A stretch of DNA of 64,000 nt from Endomychus coccineus. Lineage: Eukaryota; Arthropoda; Insecta; Coleoptera; Endomychidae. Shown in pieces: positions 34,958-47,439 of the stretch; within the stretch, counting starts at the first letter, position 1; each line of letters opens with the position of its first letter. The notes below the pieces were generated by a model that was given only the letters and a program-made list of their open reading frames with translations, had not been told where the DNA came from and did not search any database. The position numbers and the translations under genes were made by a program. Where the stretch lies: NCBI GenBank assembly GCA_958510875.1, contig OY294068.1:173631411-173695410 (forward strand), given 5' to 3'.

Positions 34958-37159
34958 TAAAAAGAATATATATGATAATTAAAGATAATAAAAAGAATAC
35001 TATAATTAATTTTATTGCTAATATTATAAAATTACTAATGAGAATAATCTAATAATGAAACCTAAAGTTAAATAAAATTACCTAGAGAATCTAAATTGAC
35101 TGAACTAAAGAAATGAAACTAAAATTATAAAAAAATGATTTCCCAACCAGGATGAACCTAGGGAATCCAAAAACTATGAACTGATTAAATATATTATTAA
35201 CTCGAACTTGAATAAAACTGATTTGAATAAAACTGAAACTCTGATTTTAGCGAAAATACCCTCTTACCGAAAACACTCTGAATATTGTATTAAAATTAAT
35301 TCAATTGAAAATGACAAAGTGCCACGTGATTTCTCAAGAGATTAATTCAAGTCAGAAAATATAACTGAAGGTTGTTTCGTATTTTGTTCATATTTATAAT
35401 GCGTCCTTTTTCTGCAATTAGGGAAGGATCCCCGAATTGTTTGACCAATGATTTTACTTATAGTGATCCCGATTTTTTTAAGTTTGTACCAATCATATTG
35501 CTAGTAAATTTGGAAGAACGGTTAAACCAATAAGCAGTAAGATAGCTTCTAATTCTTTTCCTCTTTCTTGAGACCTCTCATTCAGAATGTTTACAGTGGG
35601 GATTTCTCAACTTATCTGTCCTTTTCTAAATATTGCTAACTGATTTGAATATACATATTATTTCAACTATAATCAAGACTATATTTAAGTACAATTTTGA
35701 TGATCTCCAGATGGTTAACATTAAGATTTATCATGTAGCTAACCATTAGTTTTTCGTCCTATATTGGTTATTGATCTTGACAGGCTTATGATTTCTTTTA
35801 CAACCAACTTTTGTGAACTTATTGCAACCCTCTTGACCCTATCAGCTATGGTATCATATCACCCACCTTGAAGCGAGTATGAAACTAATTTTGTGTTTAA
35901 TTTAAGAAACTCATTTAATATTTCCCACGATAAAGTGTGTTCTTCATGATAAACAGAAAACATGTGGCGAACCCCATTGTGTTCTTGTTACTTTGCTTTG
36001 AGATATTTTAATTTTATATGAAACTTTAATTTTCTCAGTATGATTTAGTTTTTTTAATATTGGGAATCACCTGTACATAACCCTTATTACAAATGTTTTC
36101 ATATTAATGTAAATATTAAAGCTGCTTTTTGATCCAAATTTTTACAGCACAACGTTGATAATTAACAATACAAAAAAATGCGTCAGTACAAATCTAACGG
36201 CGGTAAATGCGATTTTTTTTTTGATAATGCTCCAACTGTCATTAAGGGAACAAAATTAAATAAATTAAAGTGCAACAAAATAAACTTTTCCATGTAGCGA
36301 TAGAAGATGTAAAACTCTTAGATAAAAATAGTATAATAAAAAAATTGAAAAATTTCTGTAGCAATTAACAAGTGAAACTGTGATTTTTTCTTTAAATTTC
36401 GCTAAAACTTTTTTACCAAAGTTAATCGTGTAATTTCCCATAGAGAACCCTTTTCCAATGTTGAACGACGGGCTCGAAAAACAGGCAAGTTTTTCAGCAA
36501 CTCGAGAACGTGTCACTGTAATAACAGGACAAGACGAAGAAATACTTTAGAATAGAATTGAAGATTACCCACATATCAGCCCAAGAATTCTAAATGAAAA
36601 TTTTCAGGTCATTTTTGACACACTTAACAATCTATTATTTAAAATAAATTGCTCAGTTTTCTGATTGTCAAGTTTGACGTTTAATTTCATAGCCAACTTT
36701 TGAGAATTCGATGATTTCAAATAACATAGCTACATATATGCTTTTCTTTATTCGCGTTTTCCTCAAAGACAAAGTTTATTGAAAAATTACAAGGATAAAA
36801 AAGTTTTAAAACAAAATTTCCAATAAAAAAAAATAATATTTTTTTGAAATTGCGATTGGGTTAAAAAATTCTGTCAAATTTTAAGGGTGGACCATCCCTT
36901 TCCAACCCTTTAATATGATTCAACTGAACTCTACTTATTGTCGAATAATACTCGTGGAACGCATATAACGTGTACCAAATTTGATTTTTTTAAGTTGAAG
37001 TATAATTGAGATATTAATTTTTTCAAATTTTTCATTTTGAGGGCCTATAGTTTCTCAGGGGTGCAACTCGGTATAGAGTTAAGTTGCGTTAAATCATCAT
37101 ATTTTGGAGCCCCCTACATACCCCTGCTCTGTGTTGGTTCTTATGCAGGACACGCTGTA
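34958..37159. other. AT-rich sequence, nothing recognised
   Basis: 2.2 kb with no recognised gene. AT-rich with A/T homopolymer runs; the last 250 bp carry moderately GC-rich sequence and an ACACGCTGTATAC tip adjoining the fold-back element. Confidence 0.35.
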
Positions 37160-38103
37160 TACAGGGTGTTTCAGTTTTTTCGTTCATAACTTCGGCAAAC
37201 GATGGAACTTCTAAAATAAATACAGGTCTTTCATATAAAATTTTTCTCTAAATCACTTCGTTTTCGAGATACAGGGTGTTGAGATTGAAAAAAAAAATTA
37301 GTTTCTTGCGAATATCTCCGGCACCGTTCATCGTACAGAAAACAGCTTTTGTAAGCAATCTCTACTCATAGTAAGTTATGTTTTGTGCGATAAAAAACAT
37401 TCTTTTATTCATAATTGGTGAAGATTTTGAAGGGGTAGTGGTTGTTTTTCTCCCCAACTTCTACGCCACTGGAAAAAGTACGGTTTTGAGATGCCCATTT
37501 GAACCGCCAATGTTTTCTACACAAAAAAGGTACTTGGTCATAAGCTGTAAAGTTGACTGTTTTTGAGAAAAATCAACTTTTATGTTGAAAAACATGGTAC
37601 ATTTTTTGGTTTTGTTACTTGTTTAAAGAAATTTCGTTTAATTGGTAAAAAATAAATCTTATTTCAAAGAATTGACAATGTTTTTCAACATAAAAGTTGA
37701 TTTTTCTCGAAAACGGTCAAGTTTGGAGCTTATGACCAAGGGTAACTTTTTTGTGTAGAAAACATTGGCGGTTCAAATGGGCATCTCAAAACTGTACTTT
37801 TTCCAGTGGCGTAGAAGTTGGGGGGAAAAACAACAACTATCCCTTCAAAATCTTCACCAATTATGAATAGAAAAAAAAAATTTATCGCACAAAACATAGC
37901 TCACTATGAGTAGAGATTGCTTACAAAAGTTGTTTTCTTTACTGTGAGAAATTCCGAAAAAACTAAATTTTTAAATTTCAACACACCCTGTATCTCGAAA
38001 ACGAAGTGATTTAGAGAACAATTTTATATGAAAGACCCCTATTATTTTTAGAAGTTCTATCGTTTGCCGAAGTTAGGAACGAAAAAACTGAAACAGCCTG
38101 TAT
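37160..38103. mobile_element. Fold-back element (MITE-like) with about 440-bp arms
   Basis: Begins ACAGGGTGTTTCAGTTTTTT and ends with the inverse AAAAACTGAAACAGCCTGTA. The two halves are reverse complements almost to the centre: TCTCTACTCATAGT..., GGTGAAGATTTTGAAGGG, GAACCGCCAATGTTTTCTAC and AATCAACTTTTATGTTGAAA each recur inverted. The loop is only about 70 bp (37600-37670). An internal ACAGGGTGTTGAGA motif repeats the tip 115 bp inside each arm. There is no coding sequence. Transcribed, it would form one long hairpin. Confidence 0.9.
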
Positions 38104-38969
38104 ACTACGTACAGTCAGGGAAGTAAAAACGGAATACACTTTATATAGATTGTAATTATTCTGGAGCACCAACACCTCATTGTACTACTGCTCGATATAT
38201 TCCATGATTCTATCTAGAATTATACAGAAAGTAAACAGTAGTGAAGGACCGAGTATCAATATGTTAATGAGATACATTTTAGAAAAGAAAATAAAAGGGT
38301 CTTCGTAACGGACACACCACGATATTTGTCGAAGTATTGTGATTCAATATTTACACAAACGAAGAAAAACAAAGTTGAAGTGAGAGCCATTATCCTGAAA
38401 TATTCATGTTCGTGTCTATGTGGAGTATCCGAAGGATGTAAAGTGGTTGTTCCTCTGTAATAGCACGATCGCATAAATGGTATGGACGCCCTGACGCCGA
38501 TCCCGACGCCTTTAAATCCTGCGCGTGCCGCATCGTTACTTCATTTACTTTCGACACGCATACATGTAATGCCTGTTCATTTTAATGACACTTTAATTTC
38601 CACAATGAATTTCCGAAACGATCCGGCCGCTTTTACATCCTAATAATGTTGCAAATAGATTTCGCGAGGTATGAAATGAATTAATGTTTAGTTTCAAGAT
38701 TGGATCCACGTTATACAAACTTGAGAAGTTGATCTTCCATCACTTTAATTGTGTCAATTACCCGTTGATGCTTGATCCACTGAATAGCAATGTTGTTTTT
38801 TTACCTTTACTTTAACAATATAAATAAGAAACAATCAACCTTATCCACTGAAAAACTGAAAATACTGAGGAGTAAACTAGATTAAAAATCAAAATGTGTC
38901 TGTTTTAATAATATATGCAGGAGAATATTCGGAATTTAATAAATTGATTTTTCGTTTATATATTTATAT
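38104..38969. other. Spacer with a small GC-richer patch
   Basis: Nothing recognised. 38470-38650 is GC-richer than its surroundings (GACGCCGATCCCGACGCC) and does not look like a transposon; a regulatory role is possible but unsupported. Confidence 0.3.
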
Positions 38970-40160
38970 CCAAATTCTACAGGATTAAATGAAGTATCTG
39001 CCAAATTTCTGAAATATCCTCTCCTAGTGTAGTTAAGCCCCTCTGTCATGTAACAAATAAAATATTCGATTCTAGTGTCTATCCGGGTAAACTTAAGGAT
39101 ACAGTCATAATACCGGTACTGAAGAAAGGAGATGTCAAAAATATGAACAATTATAGACCAATCACCATGATATCGAATGTCTATAAGGTTGTTAAGAAAA
39201 TAATACATGCACGAATGATCAACTTTTTAAGCAATTATATAATTATTTCGCATTATCAGAATGGGTACTTGAAAAAATAGAAATACTGAAAGGGCTGTAT
39301 TTCAGGCGTTGTCGGAGATCGTGGATGGTCTTAGTAATAAAAATGTTGTAGCAGGATTATTCACAAATGTATCAAGAGCCTTTGATTTTGCTCTTGGAAA
39401 AATTACAAAGATACGGTTCTAGAGGTCCCTTTCAAAATTTACTGAAATCGTACCTAACATCTAGGAAGCAAAGTACAAAAGCTGTGGATATAGCAACGGG
39501 AAAAGAACACTCTTATCCTCATGGGTGTGTCCTGAAGCGGGCGTATCTCAAGGCTCTACAATGAGGCTACTTCTGTTTATATTATACGTAAATGAGTTTC
39601 CCGAAATTCAAAAAAATGGTAAAACTGTACAGTTTGCCGATGACTACTTGAGGGTCGTACAAGGCAACACTTGATACCAACTGGAATATGATATTCAGGA
39701 CACTATCCTAAGAATGCAACAGTGGTTCACAGATAACTATATGAAATTGAACGTAGACTAAACGTAAACTTTTTCAGTTAAGGAACTATCATTGATAGAA
39801 GAACAAGTTGATAATGCAACAATTAGTTCTACGAACACAACCAAAATCTTAGGTTTAGAAATAGATTCAAAGTTGAATTGGGAAGCACATGTCTACCAAC
39901 TTTCTAACTGTTCCACCCTGAAGGCTTCTCTTGAAGCTTATTATGCATACATATATTCAAAAATTGAGTATGGCATAATAATGTGGGGGAATGGTGTGAA
40001 TGCAGACAGAATCTTCAAGTTACAAAAAAGGGCTACAAGAACAATTTTAGGTTTATCAAACCGACATCTTGTAGAGATGCATTCAAGGACAATAAAATAC
40101 TTACCTTTACTAGTATATATATATAATAGCAGCGTCGTGCTTTGTAAATGAACATCCGGA
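38970..40160 (+). mobile_element. Non-LTR retrotransposon (Jockey-like), broken ORF2
   Basis: Plus-strand RT blocks in order: VYPGKLKDTVIIPVLKKGDV followed by NNYRPITMISNVYKVV (39080-39200); a weak LDLSKAFD-like region (about 39367-39400); QFADDY, an intact (Y/F)ADD catalytic box (39630-39646); and a C-terminal region with STNTTKILGLEIDSKLNWEA and DRIFKLQKRATRTILGLSNR (39792-40151). Stops and frame shifts separate the blocks, so it is inactive. The 3' end runs straight into the 9-bp minisatellite. Confidence 0.82.
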
Positions 40161-40489
40161 AGAATTTAAGAAATTAAAAAAAATTATTACTATGAAACTC
40201 GAAAAAGAGATAATTATGTAATAAAATGAGTACTCATCTTACGTTGGTACAAAAAAAAATGTAGTTTACTCATCAATTGGAATTTTAATCATCTTCCTGA
40301 TGGATTCAAACTTATAACTGCAAAACATGCATTTGAGAAAAAATCTCACTTGCTGAAAAAATCATTTTATAAGCTGAATGAATATTTTGAATGTAGTTTG
40401 ATCTGATTATCTTCACTTAATATTCTCAACTGTGATTACTCTCAAATGTATTAATTCTATAATAATGTTCATATTAAATTGAATATTAA

Positions 40490-41590
40490 TTCTATATTAA
40501 ATAAATTGAATATTAATAAAATTGAATATTAATAAAATTGATAAAATTGATAAAATTGATAAAATTGATAAAATTGATAAAATTGATAAAATTGATAAAA
40601 TTGATAAAATTGATAAAATTGATAAAATTGATAAAATTGAAATTGATAAAATTGAAATTGATAAAATTGAAATTGATAAAATTGAAATTGATAAAATTGA
40701 ATATTAATAAAATTGATAAAATTGATAAAATTGATAAAATTGATAAAATTGATAAAATTGATAAAATTGATAAAATTGATAAAATTGATAAAATTGATAA
40801 AATTGAATATTAATAAAATAAATTGAATATTAATTCTATAATAATGTTCATATTAAATTGAATATTAATTCTATATTAAATAAATTGAATATTAATAAAA
40901 TTGAATATTAATAAAATTGATAAAATTGATAAAATTTATAAAATTGATAAAATTGATAAAATTGATAAAATTGATAAAATTGAATATTAATAAAATTGAA
41001 TATTAATAAAATAAATTGAATATTAATTCTATAATAATGTTCATATTAAATTGAATATTAATTCTATATTAAATAAATTGAATATTAATAAAATTGAATA
41101 TTAATAAAATTGATAAAATTGATAAAATTGATAAAATTGATAAAATTGATAAAATTGATAAAATTGATAAAATTGATAAAATTGATAAAATTGAAATTGA
41201 TAAAATTGAAATTGGTAAAATTGAAATTGATAAAATTGAAATTGATAAAATTGAATATTAATAAAATTGATAAAATTGATAAAATTGATAAAATTGATAA
41301 AATTGATAAAATTGATAAAATTGATAAAATTGATAAAATTGATAAAATTTATAAAATTGAAATTGATAAAATTGATAAAATTGAAATTGATAAAATTGAA
41401 ATTGATAAAATTGAAATTGATAAAATTGAATATTAATAAAATTGATAGAATTGATAAAATTGATAAAATTGATAAAATTGATAAAATTGATAAAATTGAT
41501 AAAATTGATAAAATTGATAAAATTGATAAAATTGAATATTAATAAAATGAATTGAATATTAATTCTATAATAATGTTCATATTAAATTGA
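40490..41590 (+). repeat. (GATAAAATT)n minisatellite with higher-order structure
   Basis: About 1 kb of the 9-bp unit GATAAAATT, with 15-bp variants (AAATTGATAAAATTG steps) in blocks and single-base variants (TTTATAAAATT at about 40935 and 41347; GGTAAAATT at about 41213; GATAGAATT at about 41444). Blocks are separated by a longer spacer containing TTCTATAATAATGTTCATAT, at about 40458, 40830, 41030 and 41565, so the whole array has a 200-540 bp higher-order period. Because 9 is a multiple of 3, all frames stay open (DKI, IKL repeats); these are not genes. Confidence 0.97.
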
Positions 41591-41745
41591 ATATTTAAAT
41601 GTATAACTGAGTCTGAGTACTTAGTTCTTATGGATATCATTATCAGTTTCCAGTTTTTTATATGTGATTTGTTCTTTTTTTTTCTTTTTTTTATACGATT
41701 GTATTGAATTATTTTATTAACATATATGTAAACTATTGACTTATT

Positions 41746-42010
41746 CTACGCTGTAATGGCCCAATCGAATGAATTACCTAGATATTTATCCGTACTGTGT
41801 TTTAAAAGTGATAAGCTTTGTTGGGAAATGGTGTGACCTGTATTTGGAATCTGTTCGGCTAACGTTGATTTTTCAACATTATTTTTCATCATATGGGCAA
41901 AATGTTCTTTATACCGGATTAAAATGTTTCTTCTAGTTTGAACCACGTATCATTTTGAACAGGACTCGATTTCATAAATCCCGGATGTGTCGTAGTCGGC
42001 AACTTAATCA
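41746..42010 (-). pseudogene. Penelope-like element, GIY-YIG endonuclease fragment
   Basis: The minus strand reads (S)GIYEIESCSK-stop-YVVQTRRN followed by ILIRYKEHFAHMMKNNVEKS and LAEQIPNTGHTIS. GIYEI.C..C-YVGQT.R....RYKEH is the GIY-YIG domain of Penelope-like elements; here the YVG glycine is V and a stop precedes it. The LLKHS tail corresponds to the helix after the nuclease core. No RT is present next to it. This family member differs from the one at 8101-8379. Confidence 0.7.
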
Positions 42011-42299
42011 AAGGTGCCTAAACGGTATTGCAAATTTAGAAAACATGTTATGAAATTTATTAATTACTGATGGATCATAAGTGAAACTTTTGAATTTTAT
42101 TGAGCTATTTGAAGGTGGTGGCTCTAATTTGGTTAATTGACTGCGTTCCAATTCCCTTTTTTTTAGAAATCAAATTTATCTTGGACTTTGGGGTTACAAG
42201 AAATCTTCGATCCATAACTTACTTTCTAAGCATAAAAGGAAATTGGAACTCAACTCAATTGGCACTACCTTTTTTTTTAATTTTCTTTGGCTACACAAG

Positions 42300-43420
42300 A
42301 AACCTAAAATGTTCGAAGAACATCGTGTGAGCCAGCAGTGAAATGTATGGAGATAGGAATTCGTATTTTTCTTGAAGGTTTGGAGGTTAGGTTAAGGTTA
42401 AGGACGCATAGGGAAAGACCTCACGAGGTAAAGAGTTGCACAACTTCGCTGTTCGATAAAAAAATAAAGTCTGGTACGAAGAAGTTCGATAGGTCTCGAG
42501 CTTGACAGTGAAGGGTTGACTAGTTTGAGCTCGTCTAGTCCACCTATCTGGAATCTCTCGTGCTGGAACAACAGACGAGATTTCCGATGAACACCAATCA
42601 TTGAAATATCTAAAGAAAAGGGAGAGACCTCCCACCGTTCTACGATGTTCTAGAGATGTCAATAGACTGGTGAGTATGACATCATCAACCAAACGAATAG
42701 CTCTCTTCTGGATATAATCCAAGAGCTTCAGCGTATGTTTGTGAGCCGAACTCCAAAGATCTGAACAGTACTCCAGGACAGGTCGAATCTGTGCTTTGTA
42801 GGATATGAGCTGCGTGGATGTAAAGTAGATCTTGGCACGGAATAGAAAACCAAGTTTTCGTCAAGCGGTTTTCGCAATGACCTCACATGATTGTCCCATG
42901 AGAGGATGTTGTTGGTAGTGATACCGAATATTATTATGGAAGACTTCATATCAGGGATTGTGGGATTCGCTTTCCTGGAGAAGACGCAAGCTTGAGTTTC
43001 GGTTGCACTAAACTCTACTAGATTATCAGATCCACATTTCAAAATATTTACCAGATATCCAGTAATTGTGTCAACCTGTCCCTGTCTCTCTCTTTCGGGT
43101 TCATTGTATGGTAAAGGGACTCTAGATGAGGAAGCGGTATGAAGTGTACCATCATATGCAAAGCTGTGGACGGGACTTCCAGCAGATTGTTGATAAGTAG
43201 CAGAAACAAAGTTGGTGCCAAGACGGATCCCTGTGGAACACCAGCGTTGATAGCCATTGAATCGGAGGATACTCGGTCAACCACCACATGGAGTGATCTA
43301 TCTGGGATAAAACTCGATAGTAAGCGACAAAGTTGAGGCTTCAAACTATATGACGGAAGTTTCCCAAAAAGGCTTTGGTGCCAGACTCGGTCAAATTTGA
43401 TGAATTCAGATTTGTTTATA
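42300..43420 (-). mobile_element. Non-LTR retrotransposon (same family as 18.5-20.9 kb), broken
   Basis: On the minus strand: KPQLCRLLSSFIPDRSLHVV, NAGVPQGSVLAPTLFLLLIN (43048-43344), post-RT SDNLVEFSATETQACVFSRK and ITTNNILSWDNHVRSL (42728-43042), then IQKRAIRLVDDVILTSLLTS, LEHRRTVGGLSLFFRYFNDW and the tail FFYRTAKLCNSLPREVFPYA (42387-42722). The ADD box is corrupted (AYDGT). The RT N-terminus is absent, consistent with 5' truncation at about 43420. It is a closer match to the canonical sequence than the 18-kb copy and lacks that copy's insertion. Confidence 0.85.
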
Positions 43421-44099
43421 GCTGTGGTGATAACTTATATATCCCATTAATTCCAAATATCATTTCAATAAGCACATTTTCATTTCTGATTTAGTTTCCT
43501 CTGATGATGGCTTCTTGGTAGCTAAAAGGTTCTCATTACGTTAACACTATTCTTTGTGGATAAGGGATTGTTTCTTATTATAGTGTTATATCGTTTCCAC
43601 AGTGTGAACTATTTATAGTTTCTCAAATGTTATAGTGATTTTAATTTTTAATATCATAAGGACTTGCGAAAGCCTTGTTGCCTAGAAATTTAACCAGTTT
43701 AAATTGTCCACTTTATTGTTGAATGTCCTTTTGATACCGTACCTCGATGATTTGTTGATGTTAAGTGACAGATTCGGAGATCATGTAAAGCATTTGAACC
43801 TAGCTCTTCGTAGACCGCGTACTGCACTTTGTAACTCAAAAACGCGTTTTTTCTGCTCAATTGTTAAAAGGTGTTACATAAATCATGTATACTTCCTATA
43901 CAAAGCGAAATGTTGAAACAACTGAATATGATGAAATACATTTTTCTATTTTCAGTATGTCCATATCTGCCCTAGGCAATGTGCCTAAAGAATAAGGCGA
44001 CCATAACTCGAAGCTTTTATTTATCCTTCGATTCAGATTATTTAAATAAGGGGTTTTGGTACATTCATATTTTTGTCTCGTCCAAAATAGAACTATAGG
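43421..44099. other. Spacer, nothing firm
   Basis: A short plus-strand stretch (about 43700-43860; NVLLIPYLDDLLMLSDRFGD followed by HVKHLNLALRR) resembles the YLDD region of an LTR-retrotransposon reverse transcriptase (Y.DD....S......H...L). It is too short to assign further. The rest is unassigned. Confidence 0.35.
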
Positions 44100-45012
44100 T
44101 ACCGGGATATCAAAAATTATCTTGGTCAAGGGTGGTTGTGGAATCTAAAACGTGTGTCTTACTTTATGTTTGAAATAATTATGTCACTGTCACACTGACA
44201 TCATCAATAACCTACAAATTTCATACCTATTTATTTCAGTTGTAAAACAATAATGAACTACAAATTATGAAATAACGGTTTTAGTAACAAGAAAAACTAA
44301 ATTATAGTAATTGTTGGAAATGTCCCCCGTTTTGATCGATGTACAAGTTGAAGCGCATCCTCATGCTGTGAAAACCGTTTTGCAGCATTTCCGGCGTTGC
44401 ACATTGCTGAACTATTCTTTGTTGAAGTTCTTGCGAATTATTTACCGGAGTTGACGATAGTCATTGACAACTTCTTCTGTACGAACTCTTGGTCTACCAG
44501 CACCTTTTTTATGAGTCACACAACCAGTTTCGCGAAACACTTCAACACAATTTGTAAGGCACGCATAAAAATTGTCCGGTAATATTGCAATGTTTGGGAA
44601 GTGCTCTCGAAAATTGTTCAAACACAAACGTTGATTGAATTGCCAATTTCCATTAACTAGCGCACCCGTTCAAAAATAGGCTTCAATCATGAAAATTTTG
44701 TGCTGTGTGGTAAGAAGCATGATTCAAAAACTGGAATAGAAAATTTCAGCACTTAACAGATTCTGACACAACAAAACATATTCAAAAATTTAAAGTAAGA
44801 CACACGTTTTACATTCCACAACCACCCTTGACCAAGATAATTTTTAATTTGTAGTTCATTATTGTTTTACAACTGAAATAAATAGGTATGAAATTTGTAG
44901 GTTATTGATGATGTCAGTGTGACAGTGACATAATTATTTCAAACATAAAGTAAGACACACGTTTTAGATTCCACAACCACCCTTGACCAAGATAATGTTT
45001 GATATCCCGGTA
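44100..45012 (-). mobile_element. Long-TIR transposon, family member 2, with internally deleted transposase
   Basis: Ends TACCGGGATATCAAAAATTA and its inverse, as at 14178-15184. Here the left arm is about 170 bp and matches the right arm, which also holds a second nested copy of the tip (44785-44845). On the minus strand the interior encodes the N-terminal HTH of an IS630/Tc1/mariner-type (DUF4817-like) transposase, VEVFRETGCVTHKKGAGRPR and VRTEEVV (44442-44627), joined after one frame break to the extreme C-terminus, NSQELQQRIVQQCATPEMLQ...NGGHFQQLL (about 44290-44440). The catalytic domain is deleted, so the copy could move only if a full-length relative supplies transposase. Confidence 0.85.
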
Positions 45013-47439
45013 CTACAAAATACAACGTGAACCATTATCTGATTATTTGCTAATCTGTATATCAATGAAAATAACGAATAAATAAGATTTTTAATTATTT
45101 CCACCTTTTCCTCTTTATTTAATTGAATCTATAATGAATCAACAAACTTCAATTTGAAAGGATTTCCAGTAATAATTTATTAAAGGAGTATGAAAAGCGG
45201 TCGTATGGAAACCTCGGGGGAAATAAGAACATGAAGAACAACTAATGTTTTCTGTCAAGTCTTGAGGGAAAACAATGGCCCGATGTTTTGAAAGAAATAA
45301 CAATATTCGAAAAGTTATCCCAAGAAATTAATGGTATACGTTTGCTGCGGGCTGGTAAGTTACTTTAAACTTTTCATTACAATAAGTAAAACGGAAAAGT
45401 GAAAATATCTGATGGGAAGCTGAGGAATTATAGGAAGAGCACGGAATTCATAACTCTACAAATTCAACCACTGTCAACATTAGCATCGAAATAATAAACA
45501 TTCCCTCAACAAAATGTTTTATTTTGTACAACTACATCGAATCTTCCAGTATTTATATTTTTAATAGAGAATTCGACTTTTTTCCCCAGGCCACTTCTAA
45601 ATGACGTAGGAAGTGGAGGTATATGTTTTTAAAAACAATAATTATTTTATTTAGGTGCAATTTGTTAGATTTGTTTTTGACGTATCCATAAACATCAATA
45701 TCAATTAAAATAATTTAAACCAGATCGAACATCTCTGGCAAGTAACTAACTCGTAAAATAAGCTGAATATAGCACGCATTAAATATCTTCCATGCTTTGT
45801 TTTACTACGCATTGATTGATAATTGCAACATCAATTTTTTATACACCTGTTAAAAAATATGAATTTGATTTTAATAAATTTTGAATAATAATAATAATTT
45901 TATAAAACATTTCTCCTAATATTATAAATTTTGAACTCTCCGATTTTGACATTGCTATATTTGATAGCGTATCTCACCTTCTATTAGTGAAAAAAGTAAT
46001 TGCAGTAACCTCGGCTAAAATTCAAACTTAGAAAGATTGTCGTTAATGTGTGACAGCTTACGTGATAATGTCGCATGGAATAAGCGTTTTTATCTGAGGT
46101 ACCTCAAAGCTCAATCTTGGTCCAGTTAACTTCCTTTTATTTACGAATGACGTATCTGTTTTCGAAATTTGCAAATGTTCATTGTATGCAGGTGAGTTTG
46201 AAATTCTTGATACATGATTGTATTATTATTGATGAATCTAGTCGAGTGGTTTAGGAATAATTATTTGAATCTTAACATTACCAAACGTGAAGTGATGCGT
46301 CTTTATAAACTACATGAACCTGTGTTATGAGTACGAAACACAGATGAACAAATATGGGAATAGAAAGACCTGGCAAAGTGGTCAGCGCGGGTAAAGTACT
46401 CATCCTGGAGTTTCTTGGCTTGTGACTGCTGCAACCTGGCGAGGATTGCGTTAAACTGTTGAACTAGTCGCCGTCTATGTTTTCTATAACATTAAATGTT
46501 ACAGTTGCGCTTGTTCGTTGTCTGCATACATTTTGGTGTTTTTTTCACACTTGGGATGCAACAAAAGGAGCTAATATTGTTGCTGTTAATAAAATACTAA
46601 GTAGATTTGTAATTATTTATTACAGTACTGTAGAAATAGGGTATTGCCTTGAAAATCGTATGTTTTGAATCTTCGTAGGTAATGTAGGTTTGGCGGCAAT
46701 CAACATTTTCCTTAACGGCGTCTGATCGGGCGAAGTGACCTAGCAACTGGTCAAGTAAAGTGGCCACAATGACTTTTGTTTTTGTGCTGTCCAAAATTCT
46801 AATTTCCCAAGTTTTTTTGCTTTGGAGTACTTCCTTATTATATTATATGTATAATAAATGGTACCTATTGAATTCGCCAAGAGTCCAAAAAATCGCTAAA
46901 ATAGACGTGAGGTATCAAATTAATTTTCATCTAAATAATTTAATGACTCACGAAATAATTTTTTTTCTCGATATTCAATATTTATTTCAATAAGCATGTA
47001 TATTCCAATGTTAAAATTATTTGCTATATGAACTATCTTATGTGCGTGAAGTAGATAGTCCCTGGTCACTTTAACCTACATATGCGTGTTAGTTGGACAT
47101 TTTTCAGACTTGATGTTGAGTCCATTCCTATCTAACAAAACAATTATTTGAAGTATTGTCAAATTTGACAGTCTGTCAGATGAGCATAAATTTGCCGCTC
47201 AGGGCGACTGACCTTTCAGCTGCGCCACTGTACATTGCGACTACGTAAAAACAACATTTTCATTTGATGCAAATACTCAACACGATCTGTGTTTATGTGG
47301 AGATTTGGATTCAACCTTTATGAAATAGGCATAATTATAATTTAAACTTAACTGTCCAATTGAATTGGAACATACAACATGATTTGATTATGAAGAATTC
47401 CAATCAGTCAATATATGAAATTTATAGAATACAACATAC
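45013..47439. other. AT-rich sequence, nothing recognised
   Basis: 2.4 kb of probable sarcoglycan intron. A minus-strand frame at about 46350-46470 reads QQFNAILARLQQSQAKKLQD but I know no matching family. Two tRNA A-box-like strings (about 46373 and 47215) lack convincing B boxes. Confidence 0.3.

Noticed and set aside
40522..41542. Long open frames encoding (DKI)n and (IKL)n peptides
   Set aside because: They are translations of a 9-bp satellite, open in several frames at once; not proteins.
46360..47260. tRNA-derived SINE suggested by A-box-like strings at about 46373 and 47215
   Set aside because: No B box at the right spacing and no tail or repeat copies in the window.
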